From Verrucomicrobiales bacterium (GTDB lineage: Bacteria; Verrucomicrobiota; Verrucomicrobiia; Limisphaerales; J093): DNA of 64,000 nucleotides. The first letter of the stretch is position 1. Each line of letters starts with the position of its first letter. The DNA lies in assembly GCA_024233215.1 (NCBI GenBank), contig JACKPW010000006.1, positions 1 to 64,000 on the forward strand. Direction: 5' to 3'. This document shows, one piece after another, positions 8,408-19,254 of this stretch. The translations under genes and the position numbers were made by a program. Under the pieces are notes generated by a model. The model saw only the letters and a program-made list of their open reading frames with translations. It was not told the DNA's origin and ran no database searches.

Positions 8408-11365
8408 ATGATCACCCTCGATATGAACACAGGAATACGGTTGGCACGAACAGGAAGCAAACGATCCGGGAGGTTCCGGACACGCTGGCTTGTCCCGGCC
8501 TTTGGGCTGATGCTGTCAGCCTTCGAAATCAGCATCCCCGCAGTTCACGGAGCCGAAGCCACCGACATCAAGTGGGGCGGCTTGCTGTCTGGGCCGCCAA
8601 GCGGTGTTTCGCTTACGGCAGACGGCACGCTTCTGCTGGAGGTGTCCAGCTCTGCCTCTCGGGCTCATCCGCGAGAAGACAGGCGGATACTCGCGGTCCG
8701 CGACGAGGGAACGAACGGTCGGATCGTAGGAGAGAGCTATCTCTACGGCGACATGGGCTTGCGCGCGCTGGCCATCGGGCCAGACGGCATGGCCTACGGA
8801 GGAACAGTGGCCAACAACTCGCCATTCCTGGGTCTCTCCGCAGTTCGTTACCGACCTGCGCAAGATCTGGAGGAGATGTGGCAGTTCAACAACCAAGGGT
8901 ATGGGAACCTCCCCACCACGCCGGCGCTCGGGTCGGAGGGTGAATTGTACGTGGTCACCGGCCAACGCCTCATGAGGCTGGATGCCGTGTCTGGAGCGCT
9001 CGTGGCGCAGAGGTCCATCTCAAAGGACAATCCTGAGTGCTCCCCGGTGGTCTCGCGCGATGGGATCCTCTTCTATAGCGATGGACTCCACTACTTCTCG
9101 GCGGCGCGGTTGCCCGGAGAACGGCTGTGGAGCCGCTATGTCGATCACGAGATTCATGCGTCCCCCGCGATTGGAGCGGATGGTCGGGTGTACTTGTGCT
9201 CGCGGCGGCAGGTATTGACGTTCGATCCACACTCGGGGGAACAACACCTCCTGTTCGACCCGCCTGAGTTCAAGAGCTTCGAGGTAGTCGGCTCTTCGCC
9301 CACCATTGGGCCGGACAATACGCTCTACGTCGGTTCTTTGGACGGATATTTGTATGCAATCGATGCCCTTTCCGGGAGTTTTAAGGCGCGTTATGACGCC
9401 GGGACTAAGATCCAGACGGCGCCAGCCATCGCGGCGGACGGAACCGTGTATTTTGGAACCTACGGGGGCTACTTCCACGCCGTCCGACTGGAAGGCGATC
9501 ACTTCGCCGACGTGGCAGCGAGGAGTTACCTTGGAAATCACGTGGCCGGCGATCCGGTGATTGCGCCGCACGGCACGGTCTATACGACGACAAGGAAAGA
9601 CGACGTGAAGCCGGGGGGGCTGTACGCGTTGAAGGGAACCGGTAGCGGGCCCGCCAGGAGTGCCTGGCCCACCTATCGCCAGAACGCCCAACGCACCGGA
9701 CTGCAACCTACGCCTCCAGCTATCGTAGAGATCAGCGCGGAACCGGGATTGGAGATCGCGACTGGTGGCGCGGCAACCCTGACCGCCGCGGTGACCGGTA
9801 CGCCTCCCCTTGACTTCCAGTGGTACCACGACGAACAGCCGCTTCCGGGCGCCACGGGTCTTGCTTTGAGCCTCGAGAGCTTCTCCGCCGCCGCCGTCGG
9901 CGCTTACCGGTTGAGTGTTATCAATGACGCTGGCGAAGTTAGCCGTGCGGTTGAACTAACCCTCGAGAATCTGTCCGTGCCGCCCGAGATCGTCTCCCAG
10001 CCATTGTCGCTTTCGGTCTCGGAAGGAGCTTCAGCCGTCCTGCAAGTGGAGGTGACCGGAACGACGCCGATCAGCTATCAGTGGATCAAGGACGGATTCC
10101 TGATTCCTGGTGGAATCGATTCCGCTTTGTCCTTTGAGACGGTCAGTCTAGCGGACAATGGGGATTACTGGGTCGAAGTCAGCAACGCGGTGGGCTCGAC
10201 CATGAGCGATCACGCGCGCTTGGAAGTTCAGCCCGCGATGCTGGCTCCGAGGATTACCCAGCATCCTACCAATCAGTCGGTGGCTTTGGGCGGGCAAGCC
10301 TCATTTCAAGTCGTTGCCGACGGGGCGGAACCACTTGCCTACCAATGGTTCAGAAATTCCCTTCCCATTCCGGGACAGAACTCGGCGAACCTGCTCTTGA
10401 GCCCAGTGAGCCACGACGATGCAGGCGAGTACTCCGTTCAGGTCAGCAACAGTGCGGGGACGGTGAGGAGCGCGTTTGCGATCCTCACGGTGTGGGATGA
10501 CGGGAACTGGGGTGCGGTGACGTTCCAAAACCTCGACAATGCCGCAGGACTGCGCGCACCGATTTTCGACGCAGACGGCGTCACACGCCTTTCGGGGGAG
10601 AGTTACATGGCTGAGCTTTGGGCCGGACGGACGGTTGACACGCTGGCAGCGTTGGCGTCCGTTCCCTTCTACTCGGAGCCTCTCCGGGCGGGCTACTTCC
10701 CAGGCAGGATTGTGAAGATCCCGGGCATGACTGACGGAGAAACGGCCTGGGTGCAGGTGCGTGCGTGGGACAATGCCGATGGCCGATTCCTGACCTATGA
10801 GGACGCACGCGCGGCGGGTCGCAACACCGGGGCTTCAACAGTATTCAGTGTCGTGGTTCGGGCAATGCCCTCTCTGCCCGCCGTACTGATGGGATTGGAG
10901 AGCTTCTCACTCAAAGGTCCGGGCAGCCCGCCAAACGACTTGGTTGTATCCGTCAGTCCGAGCGCAGTGGTCCAGGAGGGGGACGCGGTGGTTCTTTGTG
11001 TCGAGGCCACCGGTACCGCGCCCTTATCGTATCAGTGGTTTCGCAACGGAGTGCCGTTAAGTGGAGCAACCACTGCTTGCCTGGAGATCGCTGAAGCGCT
11101 GCAGGCAGACGAAGGAGATTACAGGGTTCAGTCCACCAACGGTGCCGGTTCGGCATTGAGCGAACCAGTCACGCTGACTGTGTGGCCGGCCATTCGACGG
11201 TTCGTTTTGAAAAACGGACGATTCCGACTGGAGTGGTTTGGAAACGCACGGCTGGAATGGACTGATGCCCTGCCTGGTGGATGGCGTGACATGCCCGGAG
11301 CTGAGAGCCCCTTCGAAGTGCCGCCGGAGCATCCTGCCCGGTTCTTTCGTCTGCGTGGAGAGTGA
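8408..11365 (+). CDS. Secreted PQQ-type beta-propeller protein with Ig-like domains
   Basis: 985 aa. A signal peptide lies at about residues 25-48 (LVPAFGLMLSAFEISIPAVHG). Residues about 50-420 form repeats like the BamB/PQQ-dehydrogenase propeller (AIAADGTVYFGTYGGYFHAV, TIGPDNTLYVGSLDGYLYAI). Four Ig-like domains follow, three at about 440-700 and one at about 845-925, each with the pattern PLxYQWFRNxxPxPG ... DxGxYxVxVSNxxG. The C-terminus is a 50-60-residue module (WTDALPGGWRDMPGAESP ... ARFFRLRGE) that recurs at the end of the broken giant gene (24292). The protein is probably exported and surface-bound; propeller plus Ig suggests binding rather than catalysis, and no active site is visible. 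A second in-frame ATG at 8423 is also possible; neither start has a clear ribosome site. Confidence 0.85.
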   Translation: MITLDMNTGIRLARTGSKRSGRFRTRWLVPAFGLMLSAFEISIPAVHGAEATDIKWGGLLSGPPSGVSLTADGTLLLEVSSSASRAHPREDRRILAVRDEGTNGRIVGESYLYGDMGLRALAIGPDGMAYGGTVANNSPFLGLSAVRYRPAQDLEEMWQFNNQGYGNLPTTPALGSEGELYVVTGQRLMRLDAVSGALVAQRSISKDNPECSPVVSRDGILFYSDGLHYFSAARLPGERLWSRYVDHEIHASPAIGADGRVYLCSRRQVLTFDPHSGEQHLLFDPPEFKSFEVVGSSPTIGPDNTLYVGSLDGYLYAIDALSGSFKARYDAGTKIQTAPAIAADGTVYFGTYGGYFHAVRLEGDHFADVAARSYLGNHVAGDPVIAPHGTVYTTTRKDDVKPGGLYALKGTGSGPARSAWPTYRQNAQRTGLQPTPPAIVEISAEPGLEIATGGAATLTAAVTGTPPLDFQWYHDEQPLPGATGLALSLESFSAAAVGAYRLSVINDAGEVSRAVELTLENLSVPPEIVSQPLSLSVSEGASAVLQVEVTGTTPISYQWIKDGFLIPGGIDSALSFETVSLADNGDYWVEVSNAVGSTMSDHARLEVQPAMLAPRITQHPTNQSVALGGQASFQVVADGAEPLAYQWFRNSLPIPGQNSANLLLSPVSHDDAGEYSVQVSNSAGTVRSAFAILTVWDDGNWGAVTFQNLDNAAGLRAPIFDADGVTRLSGESYMAELWAGRTVDTLAALASVPFYSEPLRAGYFPGRIVKIPGMTDGETAWVQVRAWDNADGRFLTYEDARAAGRNTGASTVFSVVVRAMPSLPAVLMGLESFSLKGPGSPPNDLVVSVSPSAVVQEGDAVVLCVEATGTAPLSYQWFRNGVPLSGATTACLEIAEALQADEGDYRVQSTNGAGSALSEPVTLTVWPAIRRFVLKNGRFRLEWFGNARLEWTDALPGGWRDMPGAESPFEVPPEHPARFFRLRGE

Positions 11366-11380
11366 GTCTTGAGGGTGTGG

Positions 11381-11414
11381 CCCGCTGCTGGCGCCTACGG
11401 GAGCCGGCAGCGGG
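11381..11414 (+). terminator. Hairpin after the propeller/Ig gene
   Basis: A 12-bp stem (11381-11392 with 11403-11414, one G-U pair) and a 10-nt loop begin 16 nt past the stop codon. There is no T-run, so this is either a terminator of weak type or an mRNA-stabilising hairpin. A similar hairpin follows the giant gene at 24307-24340. Confidence 0.5.
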
Positions 11415-11822
11415 CGAAATGATTCCTCACGTGGTGGTCTTCCAACGGCGCCCAAGGAGGCGAGGAGCCAAAACGGAGAACACGACCTGCGGGAGAGAAC
11501 GGACCGAATCCGCCGTACAGTCCTTCAGAATCCTCAGCACCCGACGACCGTCCGGACTGAGTTCGGACGACCAGCCGCCGCTATCGTAATGAATGAGGCA
11601 TGCCCTTTGGTTGAATGCCCGCCGAGGATGCTCCGCCCGGCAGAAGCACAGGACGCGCACGAAAATGGGGGCAAACGTAACGCACGCTGATGGGCGGCTG
11701 TAAGGTCACGGCAGTGGTTCCTTTTCAGAAAGCGATGGGTACGCTCCACGGCAACAACTGCAAGCGGCTTATCAACGGGAATACATAACCAAACGCACAC
11801 TCAAGAACAAGGAGACAGCAAC
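11415..11822. other. Intergenic region without recognised gene
   Basis: 408 bp. Several short frames cross it on both strands, but none has a ribosome site or recognisable content. The last 15 bp hold the ribosome site (AAGGAGACAGCAAC) for the next gene. Confidence 0.4.
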
Positions 11823-12311
11823 ATGCCCGAGTTGTTAGAAACCCAGTTGGATAGGCAAGACACGCAGGTCCTGAGTCAACGAATGGTTGCAGGAAAGCAT
11901 GGACACCAGGGGCTGGTGGATCCTGCAATTGCGAATGCCGTCGCCGCTGTGGCCAGGGAGATCAAGCACACAAGAAGGCTCTCATGTCCGCACTGCGGTA
12001 AACAGACCTTCTTGGAGTACGTCCTTCTGCACACGGGCCCGTTCAGGACGCTGAAGTGCCGGGAGTGCAATGGAAACGTACGACTCGAGCGCCCGATCAG
12101 GTTGGTCCTGGTCTTTTTCGCAATGGTGTTTGGACCGACCCTGGCGATAGGGGGCGTTCTGCTAGCGTTTCTCGGGAACGTAACGGTAGCGGACTACCCG
12201 CACTTGCGCCTGCTCTTGCTCGTCCTGTTCGGTCCGCTGCCAGTGTCTGGTATGCTACCGCTGGCGACACGATGGTACCAACGGAACCTGAAGATCAGAG
12301 CGAAAGTGTAA
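11823..12311 (+). CDS. Small zinc-ribbon membrane protein, unknown function
   Basis: 162 aa, ATG with a good ribosome site (AAGGAG, 8-nt spacing). Residues about 55-82 form a zinc ribbon with two CxxC pairs (CPHCGKQTF ... CRECNGNVR). Two membrane helices follow (about 92-118 and 126-148: VLVFFAMVFGPTLAIGGVLL and LLLLVLFGPLPVSGMLPLA). The C-terminus is basic (YQRNLKIRAK). Small ribbon-plus-two-helix proteins of this type are common and uncharacterised. It lies between two surface-protein genes and has no visible operon partner. Confidence 0.7.
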   Translation: MPELLETQLDRQDTQVLSQRMVAGKHGHQGLVDPAIANAVAAVAREIKHTRRLSCPHCGKQTFLEYVLLHTGPFRTLKCRECNGNVRLERPIRLVLVFFAMVFGPTLAIGGVLLAFLGNVTVADYPHLRLLLLVLFGPLPVSGMLPLATRWYQRNLKIRAKV

Positions 12312-12616
12312 CTGCGATGTCCACAAATCGGGGCGACGGGTTTATCGTTTGGAGACTAGATCACATGACGACTACGACTATCCTCGAACTCTGCGCCACA
12401 TCGTGTCTCGCTGGCATTGCAGCGTACTACCGGTGCAGGAAGATCAGTTGCTTACCATTCGGGACAGGTTCCGGCGTTGATGCGGCGGACGGGCGCGATC
12501 GAGCGCACGCGGCAGTCCTGGACATTTCGGCGGCGGATCTTCCGCGTCACATTCCCGTCGAACGGTCGTTTACCGCGATAAATGCCTCTCAACCGGAATT
12601 CAATCAGCGGCATGAA
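12312..12616. other. Region upstream of the giant pseudogene
   Basis: 305 bp. A frame continuous with the giant gene extends upstream through this stretch, but its content (Cys-rich, then random-looking) and its overlap with the zinc-ribbon gene argue that translation starts at 12617. No other gene or signal was recognised. Confidence 0.4.
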
Positions 12617-15600
12617 ATGAAATCAGACCTCCACCTTGCGACCCGATTGCGCCATCTGGCTACCTCCCTTCTACCCCTCCTTTGCGCCACCCCCCTGGTT
12701 GGCGCCACGGTCACTTGGGACGGAGGCGGAGATGGAACGAGTTGGAACGATCCCGCCAACTGGGTTGCGGACACCCTGCCCGGCCCCGACGACGACGCGG
12801 TGATTGCCGGGGGTTCCGGAACCGTTCAGGTCACCGCGTCGGCTCAGGTGGCCGGCCTTCAGGTGGAGGCCGAACAGAATCTCAGGGTCAGTGGTTCCGG
12901 AACCGTGTTCGAGGCCACAGGCTTGGCGATAATCGATGATGTGACCATCGAGGTGCAGAGCGGGGCGGTAGTGCGCCTTGGTCAACTGACCGAGGGCACC
13001 ACCCAGTCGAGCTGGACGGTGGACGGACCAGGCTCCCGGCTGGAACTCCCGAGCCTTGAGCGGTTGGTCACCACCGGAGGTGGGCAGTACTTTGGCGCCA
13101 GTGGCGAAGGAGCCGAGCTGAACCTGTCTGCCCTGACGGAAATCGTCCCCCAGGGTTGGGGGCTGAAGTTCCGTGCCACCTCCGGCGGCAAGGTGGATCT
13201 CAGTGCCCTGCCCGACGTCGCGGGCGATATCGAGCTGGCCACCTATTTTCAAGCCGAGATGGACCTCTCCTCCCTGACACGGTTCGAAGGTCACGTTGAA
13301 AGTCAGGTTGGCAGCTCTCCGCCCACCCTGAAGGTGCAGGACACGAGCGTCCTGCGGATTCCCCAGCTCACGAAAGTCAAGGGAAACCTGGTCCTCTACG
13401 GCGACGCCACCGTTGAAACCGAACAACTCGCCGATCTAACTGGAAGCCTGGTCCTCTACGGCGGCGAGTGGGAGTTCCCGCAGATCGCGTCAATAGACGA
13501 TTTGACCCTTCAGGTTCGGGGTGGCGCGGTTCTGCGGCTGCCTCAAATCACTGAATGCGTCATCACAACCCAAACCTGGGTTGTCGAGGATGCCGGCTCC
13601 CGACTGGAGCTTTCGAACCTCCAAACGATGACGTTAAGCACCGGGGGCAGCACCAGCTACCTCGGCGCCAGCGGGGAAGGGGCAGGCTTGCTCCTGCCGT
13701 CCCTGACGGCGATTCACCAGGCCTCATCAATGGGTGGCGTGAATATCCGGGGCTACTCTGGCGCACGGTTGGATCTTGGCGCGCTGACCAGCGTGGAAGG
13801 CGGAGTCAATTTCATGGTCCGATTCGCGTCCGAACTCGACCTTTCCTCGCTGGAGAGTTTTCCCAACCCACCCGAGGCTCCGCTTGGCGAACTGCACGTG
13901 TATGACACGAGCGTCCTGCGCGCGCCGTTGCTTCGGCAATTCCGTGGAGACCTCCTGCTGTCTGGCGACGCCACCGTCGAAACGGACCAACTGACCGATG
14001 TGACCGGAACCCTGACCCTTTCCGGCGGCGAGTGGGAATTCCCGCTGCTCCCCAACATCGACGATCTGGCCCTGACGCTTCGGGACGGAGCAGTCCTTCG
14101 CCTGCCTCAGTTCACTGAGGTGCATGCGGCGAATGTGCAGCGGCCGGGAGTCTCGCCATCTTGGACTGTCTATGGCAACTCCACCCTGGAATTCCCCAAC
14201 CTCCAGCGGCTCGTGCTCGACCGGAACATGAACTGGGATGTTCAAACCGGCGGTCGACTGCTGCTGCCCGCCCTCACCGAAATCGCCTTTCAGGGCTACG
14301 GTCTGGATGTGTACTGTGGTGGGGATGGATCACTCGTCGAAACTCCGGGACTGACGGAGTTGGACGGCAACATCCGCATCCGAGCCAGGCTCGGTGGCAC
14401 TGTCGATGTCTCCGGCTTGACCCGACTGAACGCTGCTGCCTCGGACGGAATATTGAACAGTCTTGTAGTATCCCTCGAAGGAACCCTCATCGCCCCCGAC
14501 CTGCGCACGATTCGGGCAGAGGTCACTGTCTACGGAGACGCAACCGTCGCCACCGCTCAATGGGAAGACGTGACCGGAAGCCTGACCCTCTACGGCGGCG
14601 AGTGGGAATTCCCGCTGCTCCCCAACATCGACGATCTGGCCCTGACGCTCCGAGACGGAGCAGTCCTTCGCCTGCCCCAGTTCACCGAGGTGCATCGGGG
14701 CACGGAGTGGGGCATCGACTGGAATGTCTACGGGGGTTCCACGCTGGATCTCCCCAGCCTCCAACGCCTCGTGCTCGACCGGAACATGAACTGGGACGTT
14801 CAATCCGGCGCCAGCCTCCTCCTCCCTGCACTCACCGAAATCGCGCTGGAGGGTCACAGCCTGGATGTTCACGTCGAGGGCCAGAACGCCCGCCTTGAGC
14901 TGGCGGTTCTGCCCCAATTATCGGGCACCGCTCGGTTGAGGAGCCTCAACGGCGGCTTGATCAACCTGCCTCAGCTGCTCACCTTCGACCTTCCTCCCCA
15001 GAACGGCTACTCCGGCTTCATCGTCCACGATGGCACGATCCGTCTTGCAACCGAATCGGGTCAACGGTGCGAGGGACTGGCTGACCTGGTCTGGGAGGGA
15101 TCGGGCATGATCGAAGCGCCTGACCTGCGGCTATCCAGTGAGAGCTTGGTTCGGATTCCCGAAAAGTCGACTGGGACCGCCGTCTTCCGAGGCAGCCTAA
15201 CCTCGTCCGGTAGCGTGCGTGTGCCCAACACAGAGAGCCTTCTCCGCGTAGAGGGGAATTACCAACAAACCGCGACGGGAATCCTGGAACTCAACCTCGC
15301 CCCTGAACAGCAAAACGGGAAGAAGCTGCAGATGGAGGTAACGCAGACATGTGAATTCGGAGGGACGCTCAAGCTGTGGGCGGGGGACGATTACCTGACC
15401 TACGCCGGCGGTTCACTCACTGTTGCGTCCCACACTGGCAGCGTGGGGGAGTTTGACGACGTGCAGCACGTCCTGCGGAACCCAGACTTGTTGCCACCGG
15501 GCAAGGAGCTTTACGGCGTGGTCCTACAGTACCTGGATGACGCACTCGTGGTGGTGCCCGGATGGAAGCTGCAGCCCGCTGCGTTTCCCCCAGAGGGAGG

Positions 15601-15808
15601 TACGGTCGCGGAAGCCGGCATCTTTGCCCCGGACGCATTGGCCCCGATCATTGCCACTCCTGCCATGGGCTGGCTGTTCGACCACTGGGAGGGGGCGGGC
15701 ATCACCGATGTCTTGTCGCCCAACACAACCGTCCTCATGGACAGAAACCAGAATGTCACCGGTGTCTTTGTGAGACCACTCGACCCTAGCGTGGTCGTGA
15801 CCTTGGAT
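12617..15808 (+). pseudogene. Giant secreted protein, N-terminal fragment (cut by IS4 element)
   Basis: First of three pieces of one gene (12617-15808, 17127-18877, 21274-24292). ATG 12617 begins a signal peptide (MKSDLHLATRLRHLATSLLP). The mature start VTWDGGGDGTSWNDPANW matches the left-edge gene. It continues with four long beta-helix-like repeats of about 188-190 residues (SGDATVETDQLTDVTGTL type), then an InlB B-repeat-like module (GWLFDHWEGAGITDVLSPN). The frame runs on into the IS element and stops at 15850 in foreign sequence. Removing the IS and one 9-bp target copy joins VVVTLD to RPVISEGDG in frame, so the insertion is later than the gene. The fragment could still be exported as a truncated protein. 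Confidence 0.82.
12890..14990 (+). repeat. Four in-gene repeats of about 188-190 codons
   Basis: Repeat units start near 12890, 13457, 14021 and 14591. The last two are nearly identical in DNA around 14021-14125 and 14591-14695 (570-nt period), with WEFPLLPNIDDLALTLRDG in both. The first unit is the most diverged. This points to stepwise in-frame duplication in a beta-helix-like stalk. Confidence 0.7.
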
Positions 15809-17126
15809 CACAACTGTCCGGATATTAGTCCCACAGCATCAACTGGTTAGAGAAGTGGGGTGTCGTAGTCTTGTTGCTGGAATCTGTAAGCAGCTCGTGC
15901 AGAGGCACTTTCTCGAATGCATTGACGCTGAGGATTTGTATGATTTCCGAGAGGCTGCGCTCCGCGCCAACCCGCTTCCGGAGAATCGCGACGAGGACGT
16001 AGACGCACACCGAAATCCACACCTGAGTCTTCACGGCGTTGTCGCTGGTCCCGTAGAAGTGCTTGATCCGGAGGTTCTGTTTGATCCACTTGAAGAACAA
16101 CTCCACCCTCCATCGGCACTTGTAGAGGAAGGCAATGACAATTGCCGGGAGAGATAGGTTGTTGGTCAGAAAGACCAGGTCGCGGCGGGTTTCTTCATCA
16201 TAGTAGCGGATGCGACGCAACTTGTCCGGGTAGTCTCGGCGGGAGCTGCCACGCTTGAGCCTTACGATTTGATCATAGCGAACACCGGCTGGATAATCGA
16301 CTGGTCGTGCCTCGACGCGGCTGAATCGGATGCGTCTCTTGCTGCGAGTGACGAAGAAGGCGCCAGCCAACACGAAGGCGTAGAGTCGCTTGAAATCCAC
16401 GTAGGCTCGGTCCATCACGTAGAAGGCGCCCGGTTCCAAGAGCAACTCGTCGAGAACACGTACATCTGCCTGTTTTCCTTGGGAAATCGCGATGAATGTC
16501 GGAATCGAGCCGCGAATGTCCAGCAAGGTGTGCAACTTCACTGCCGCCTTGTGACGCCGAAAGCGCGCCCAGGGAAACAGGTTCAAGCACAGGTCGATGG
16601 TGGTCGAATCCAAGGCGTAAACCGTTTCTTCAAGCTCCATCCCAATCGGTTCCTGCTGGTAGAGAATCCTTGCTTGGCGAATGAGTATCTGCGCCAGGTC
16701 GGCGTAGATCCTCCAGTCTCGAACCCGGTTGGCATCAGCCAGGGTGCTATGCGACACGTGGCCGCGGATTCCGACATGATAGAGCTGCTCCTCCCGCGAC
16801 CGCAGGCAGACTTCCACATCTCGGAGACTCTCGCGAAAAGTGAGCTGGCCAAACGCCATGCATAGAAACTGATCCCAACAGGCAAAGCTCTTCACCTTGT
16901 ATTCACCTCGATAGCGCCGGACGCAGCGGCGGAATTGCTCCGGGTGGATGGGTTCGACGAGTTGCGCAAAGACAAGTTTTCCGGCGTTCACCGGAGAATT
17001 CTGGCACGGCGCTTGCTGAGCAACCCGTCAGGATTTTCAAATCGCTCACACCCCTCGACCCCGGCTCTAGCCCTGTAAACATTGGCTCATCCCGTCTTCG
17101 GCCCGTTCAACGTCCGGACAGTTGTG
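15809..17126 (-). mobile_element. IS4-family insertion sequence, copy A
   Basis: 1318 bp with terminal inverted repeats CACAACTGTCCGGA / TCCGGACAGTTGTG. It is flanked by the direct repeat ACCTTGGAT (15800-15808 and 17127-17135), a 9-bp target duplication. It carries one transposase gene on the minus strand. It is the same length as copy B (26450-27767), lies in the opposite orientation, and encodes an identical transposase. Confidence 0.93.
15825..16991 (-). CDS. IS4-family transposase (copy A)
   Basis: 388 aa, GTG start (MNAGKLVFAQL). It carries an N-terminal DNA-binding region, then a DDE catalytic core: first Asp in YALDSTTIDL, second in YVMDRAYVDF, and Glu in the YREK signature YKCRWRVELFFKWIK (Y-2-R-3-E-6-K), which is diagnostic of the IS4 family. 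Length is normal for the family and the frame is intact, so the element may still be active. It sits inside the giant surface-protein gene in reverse orientation, fills nearly all of the IS and stops 16 nt inside the end at 15809. Confidence 0.95.
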   Translation of the reverse strand: MNAGKLVFAQLVEPIHPEQFRRCVRRYRGEYKVKSFACWDQFLCMAFGQLTFRESLRDVEVCLRSREEQLYHVGIRGHVSHSTLADANRVRDWRIYADLAQILIRQARILYQQEPIGMELEETVYALDSTTIDLCLNLFPWARFRRHKAAVKLHTLLDIRGSIPTFIAISQGKQADVRVLDELLLEPGAFYVMDRAYVDFKRLYAFVLAGAFFVTRSKRRIRFSRVEARPVDYPAGVRYDQIVRLKRGSSRRDYPDKLRRIRYYDEETRRDLVFLTNNLSLPAIVIAFLYKCRWRVELFFKWIKQNLRIKHFYGTSDNAVKTQVWISVCVYVLVAILRKRVGAERSLSEIIQILSVNAFEKVPLHELLTDSSNKTTTPHFSNQLMLWD

Positions 17127-18877
17127 ACCTTGGATCGGCCCGTGATCAGCGAGGGTGACGGGCCAAACGCGGCGGTGGCGACCATCACACGCACGCCCGT
17201 TACCACCGGGTCGCTGGACGTGGACCTCGAAAGTACGGATACCAGTGAATTGACGCTACCAGCACGGGTTACCATCCCGCCGGACATCGCTTCCGTAGAA
17301 GTGCCCGTCGAATCCATGGAAGATGAGGTGGTGGATGGCGATCAGGTGGTGGTCGTCCGCGTGTATCCGCTGGCGGAGAATTCGGAGGTCCGCCTGCAGG
17401 AAGGAACCCCCGCCCAGATAACGGTGACGGACAATGATGTACCCACCCTGTACCTGACTGTGGAACAATCGCTGGTAGCCGAGGATCTGGATCCGGCAAC
17501 CACAGCGACCGTCACACGCAACACCCCGGTGGACGCAGCACTGCCAGTTCAACTGGCCAGCAGCGACCCAAGCGAGGTGATGGTGCCGACCGACGTCACC
17601 ATTCCGGCCGGGCAGGTCTCCGTCACCTTCCCGGTCGCGACGGTGAATGACCAGCAACCGGATGGCGAACAGTCTGTGACATTGACGGCAAGAGCACCCG
17701 GTTACCTCGAAGGGGAAGCCACTCTGACCGTTACGGATATCGACCTGCCCGATCTTGTCATTTCGCAGATCATGGCCCCGACCTTCGTGGATGCTGAAGC
17801 GTGGTTCCCCATCGGCTATCGCGTTGAGAATCAGGGACGATCCATGGCCGGAACGAACTGGCTGACACGGGTGTTTCTCTCCCGCGATGAAGTGGTGGGG
17901 GACGACACCTTGGTAGGGCAGTTCACATTCTCGGGGTCCATTCCGGAAGGAGACTATTTCGAGCAGACCCTGCAGGCGCGTGCTCCACTGTCGGTCGGCA
18001 GCTATTGGGTTGTGATCGTCACTGATGCTGCCGACGAGGTGTCTGAGTCCTTGGAGACAAACAACGTCACCGTGTCAACCACCCCAATCGAAGTGGTGGC
18101 AGCCTATGATGCCGTGGTGGAAACGCCGGTCGAAGTGGCGCCTGCCGGAACCGTGATCCCGCTGCAAGGCTGGGCGTTTGCCTCAAGTGGCGGTCCAGCC
18201 CAGAACCAACTCGTGAACATCCACATTCTGGTCCGTGGTACCCGCCGTGTGATCTCGGCGCTGACGGATGAGGACGGCGACTTTTCAACCACCTGGACTC
18301 CCCTGGCCAACGAGGCGGGAAGCTACGGAATTTCGTGCGGGACATCCTGGCTTGGAGGAAGTGCCGGTGCAGGATGCCTTCACACTCCTCGGCATGAGGG
18401 CGGATCCGGCGGAGCAGCGGCTGGATCTGGTGGAAGATTCGCCGCTCACGTGAACAGTAGGACTGCTCAACCTCGGCGATCAGCCGCTTTCCGGATTGAC
18501 GGCGGAAGTGCTCGCGAAACCTCCTGAACTGGACGTGGAACTTAGCCTTGATCCACCCAGCGGCGATCTGATCTCTGAGGCGGCTCTGGTCTATCAGTTG
18601 ACCCCGCATACCGTCGCCGCGAATGGATTCGTGGAGATCCGGGTATCCAGCGCGGAAGGCGCGACCGCGGACGTTCGGCTCGAAGTTGCCGTCGAACCGT
18701 TGCGCCCGCGTCTTGTCGCCATTCCGGAGCAGCTCCAGGCAGGAATGCTGCGCGGCGGGCAGAAAGCGGTGGAATTCGACGTGGTCAACCGGGGAGCCCT
18801 CGAGAGCGGCTCCATCCAGATTTCCCTCCCGGTGGTCCCTTGGATGGCTCTGGGCACCACCAATCGTATCCGTGATG
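17127..18877 (+). pseudogene. Giant secreted protein, middle fragment (frameshift and stop)
   Basis: This continues the gene from 15808. It holds two Calx-beta domains (about 17127-17740; each ends in VTDND/VTDID) and a CARDB-like domain (about 17745-18090; VRVENQGRSM-like YRVENQGRSMAGTNW). Near 18330 the frame shifts by one base: after EAGSYGIS the sense continues as AGHPGLEEVPVQDAFTLLG in the +1 frame, as if one T were inserted. At 18451-18453 that frame has TGA between SPLT and TVGLLNLGD, plausibly a CGA codon mutated by one transition. Sense then continues (LGDQPLSGLTAEVL ... VVPWMALGTTN) up to the IS66 left end. The two lesions are independent of the IS insertions, so the gene has lost its function. 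Confidence 0.8.
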
Positions 18878-18924
18878 GTAACCGCGTCTAGCGGACGTGG
18901 GGTGGGCGGGGGCATTGTGGGGGG

Positions 18925-19254
18925 ATGAGAAGTGCATCGCGGGTGCGCCCGCAAAAGACGCCGGCCCAGCGGGAGGAGATTCTGGCGGCGTATCGGCAGA
19001 CCTCCCTGAGTTCCCACCAGTTCGCCCGTCAGCACGGCATCGCTGCCTCCACGTTGTTTCGGTGGCTGCGGGAGTCCCCTGTCTCCAGGAACGGTGACAC
19101 CGCCGAGTGGATTGAAGTCCCGAACCTGCTCGGCAACCGCTCTCCAGCCCCCACCTACCGAGTGCGCTTTGCCAACGGCCTCAGCCTCGACATCCCCTTT
19201 GGATTCCAACCCGACGAAGTCCGCACGCTCGCCGAGGTGGTCAGTCGCCTATGA
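18925..19254 (+). CDS. tnpA: IS66 accessory protein TnpA
   Basis: 109 aa. The N-terminal helix-turn-helix (REEILAAYRQTSLSSHQFAR ... STLFRWLRE) is typical of IS66 TnpA/OrfA proteins that help bind the element ends. The C-terminus (YRVRFANGLSLDIPFGF ... LAEVVSRL) also fits the family. A G-rich ribosome site lies just upstream. The stop overlaps the start of tnpB by 4 nt (ATGA), so the two are translationally coupled. Intact. Confidence 0.9.
   Translation: MRSASRVRPQKTPAQREEILAAYRQTSLSSHQFARQHGIAASTLFRWLRESPVSRNGDTAEWIEVPNLLGNRSPAPTYRVRFANGLSLDIPFGFQPDEVRTLAEVVSRL

Noticed and set aside
12056..12616. Start of the giant gene at 12056 or 12317
   Set aside because: The upstream frame overlaps the zinc-ribbon gene and lacks a signal peptide; ATG 12617 directly precedes one.
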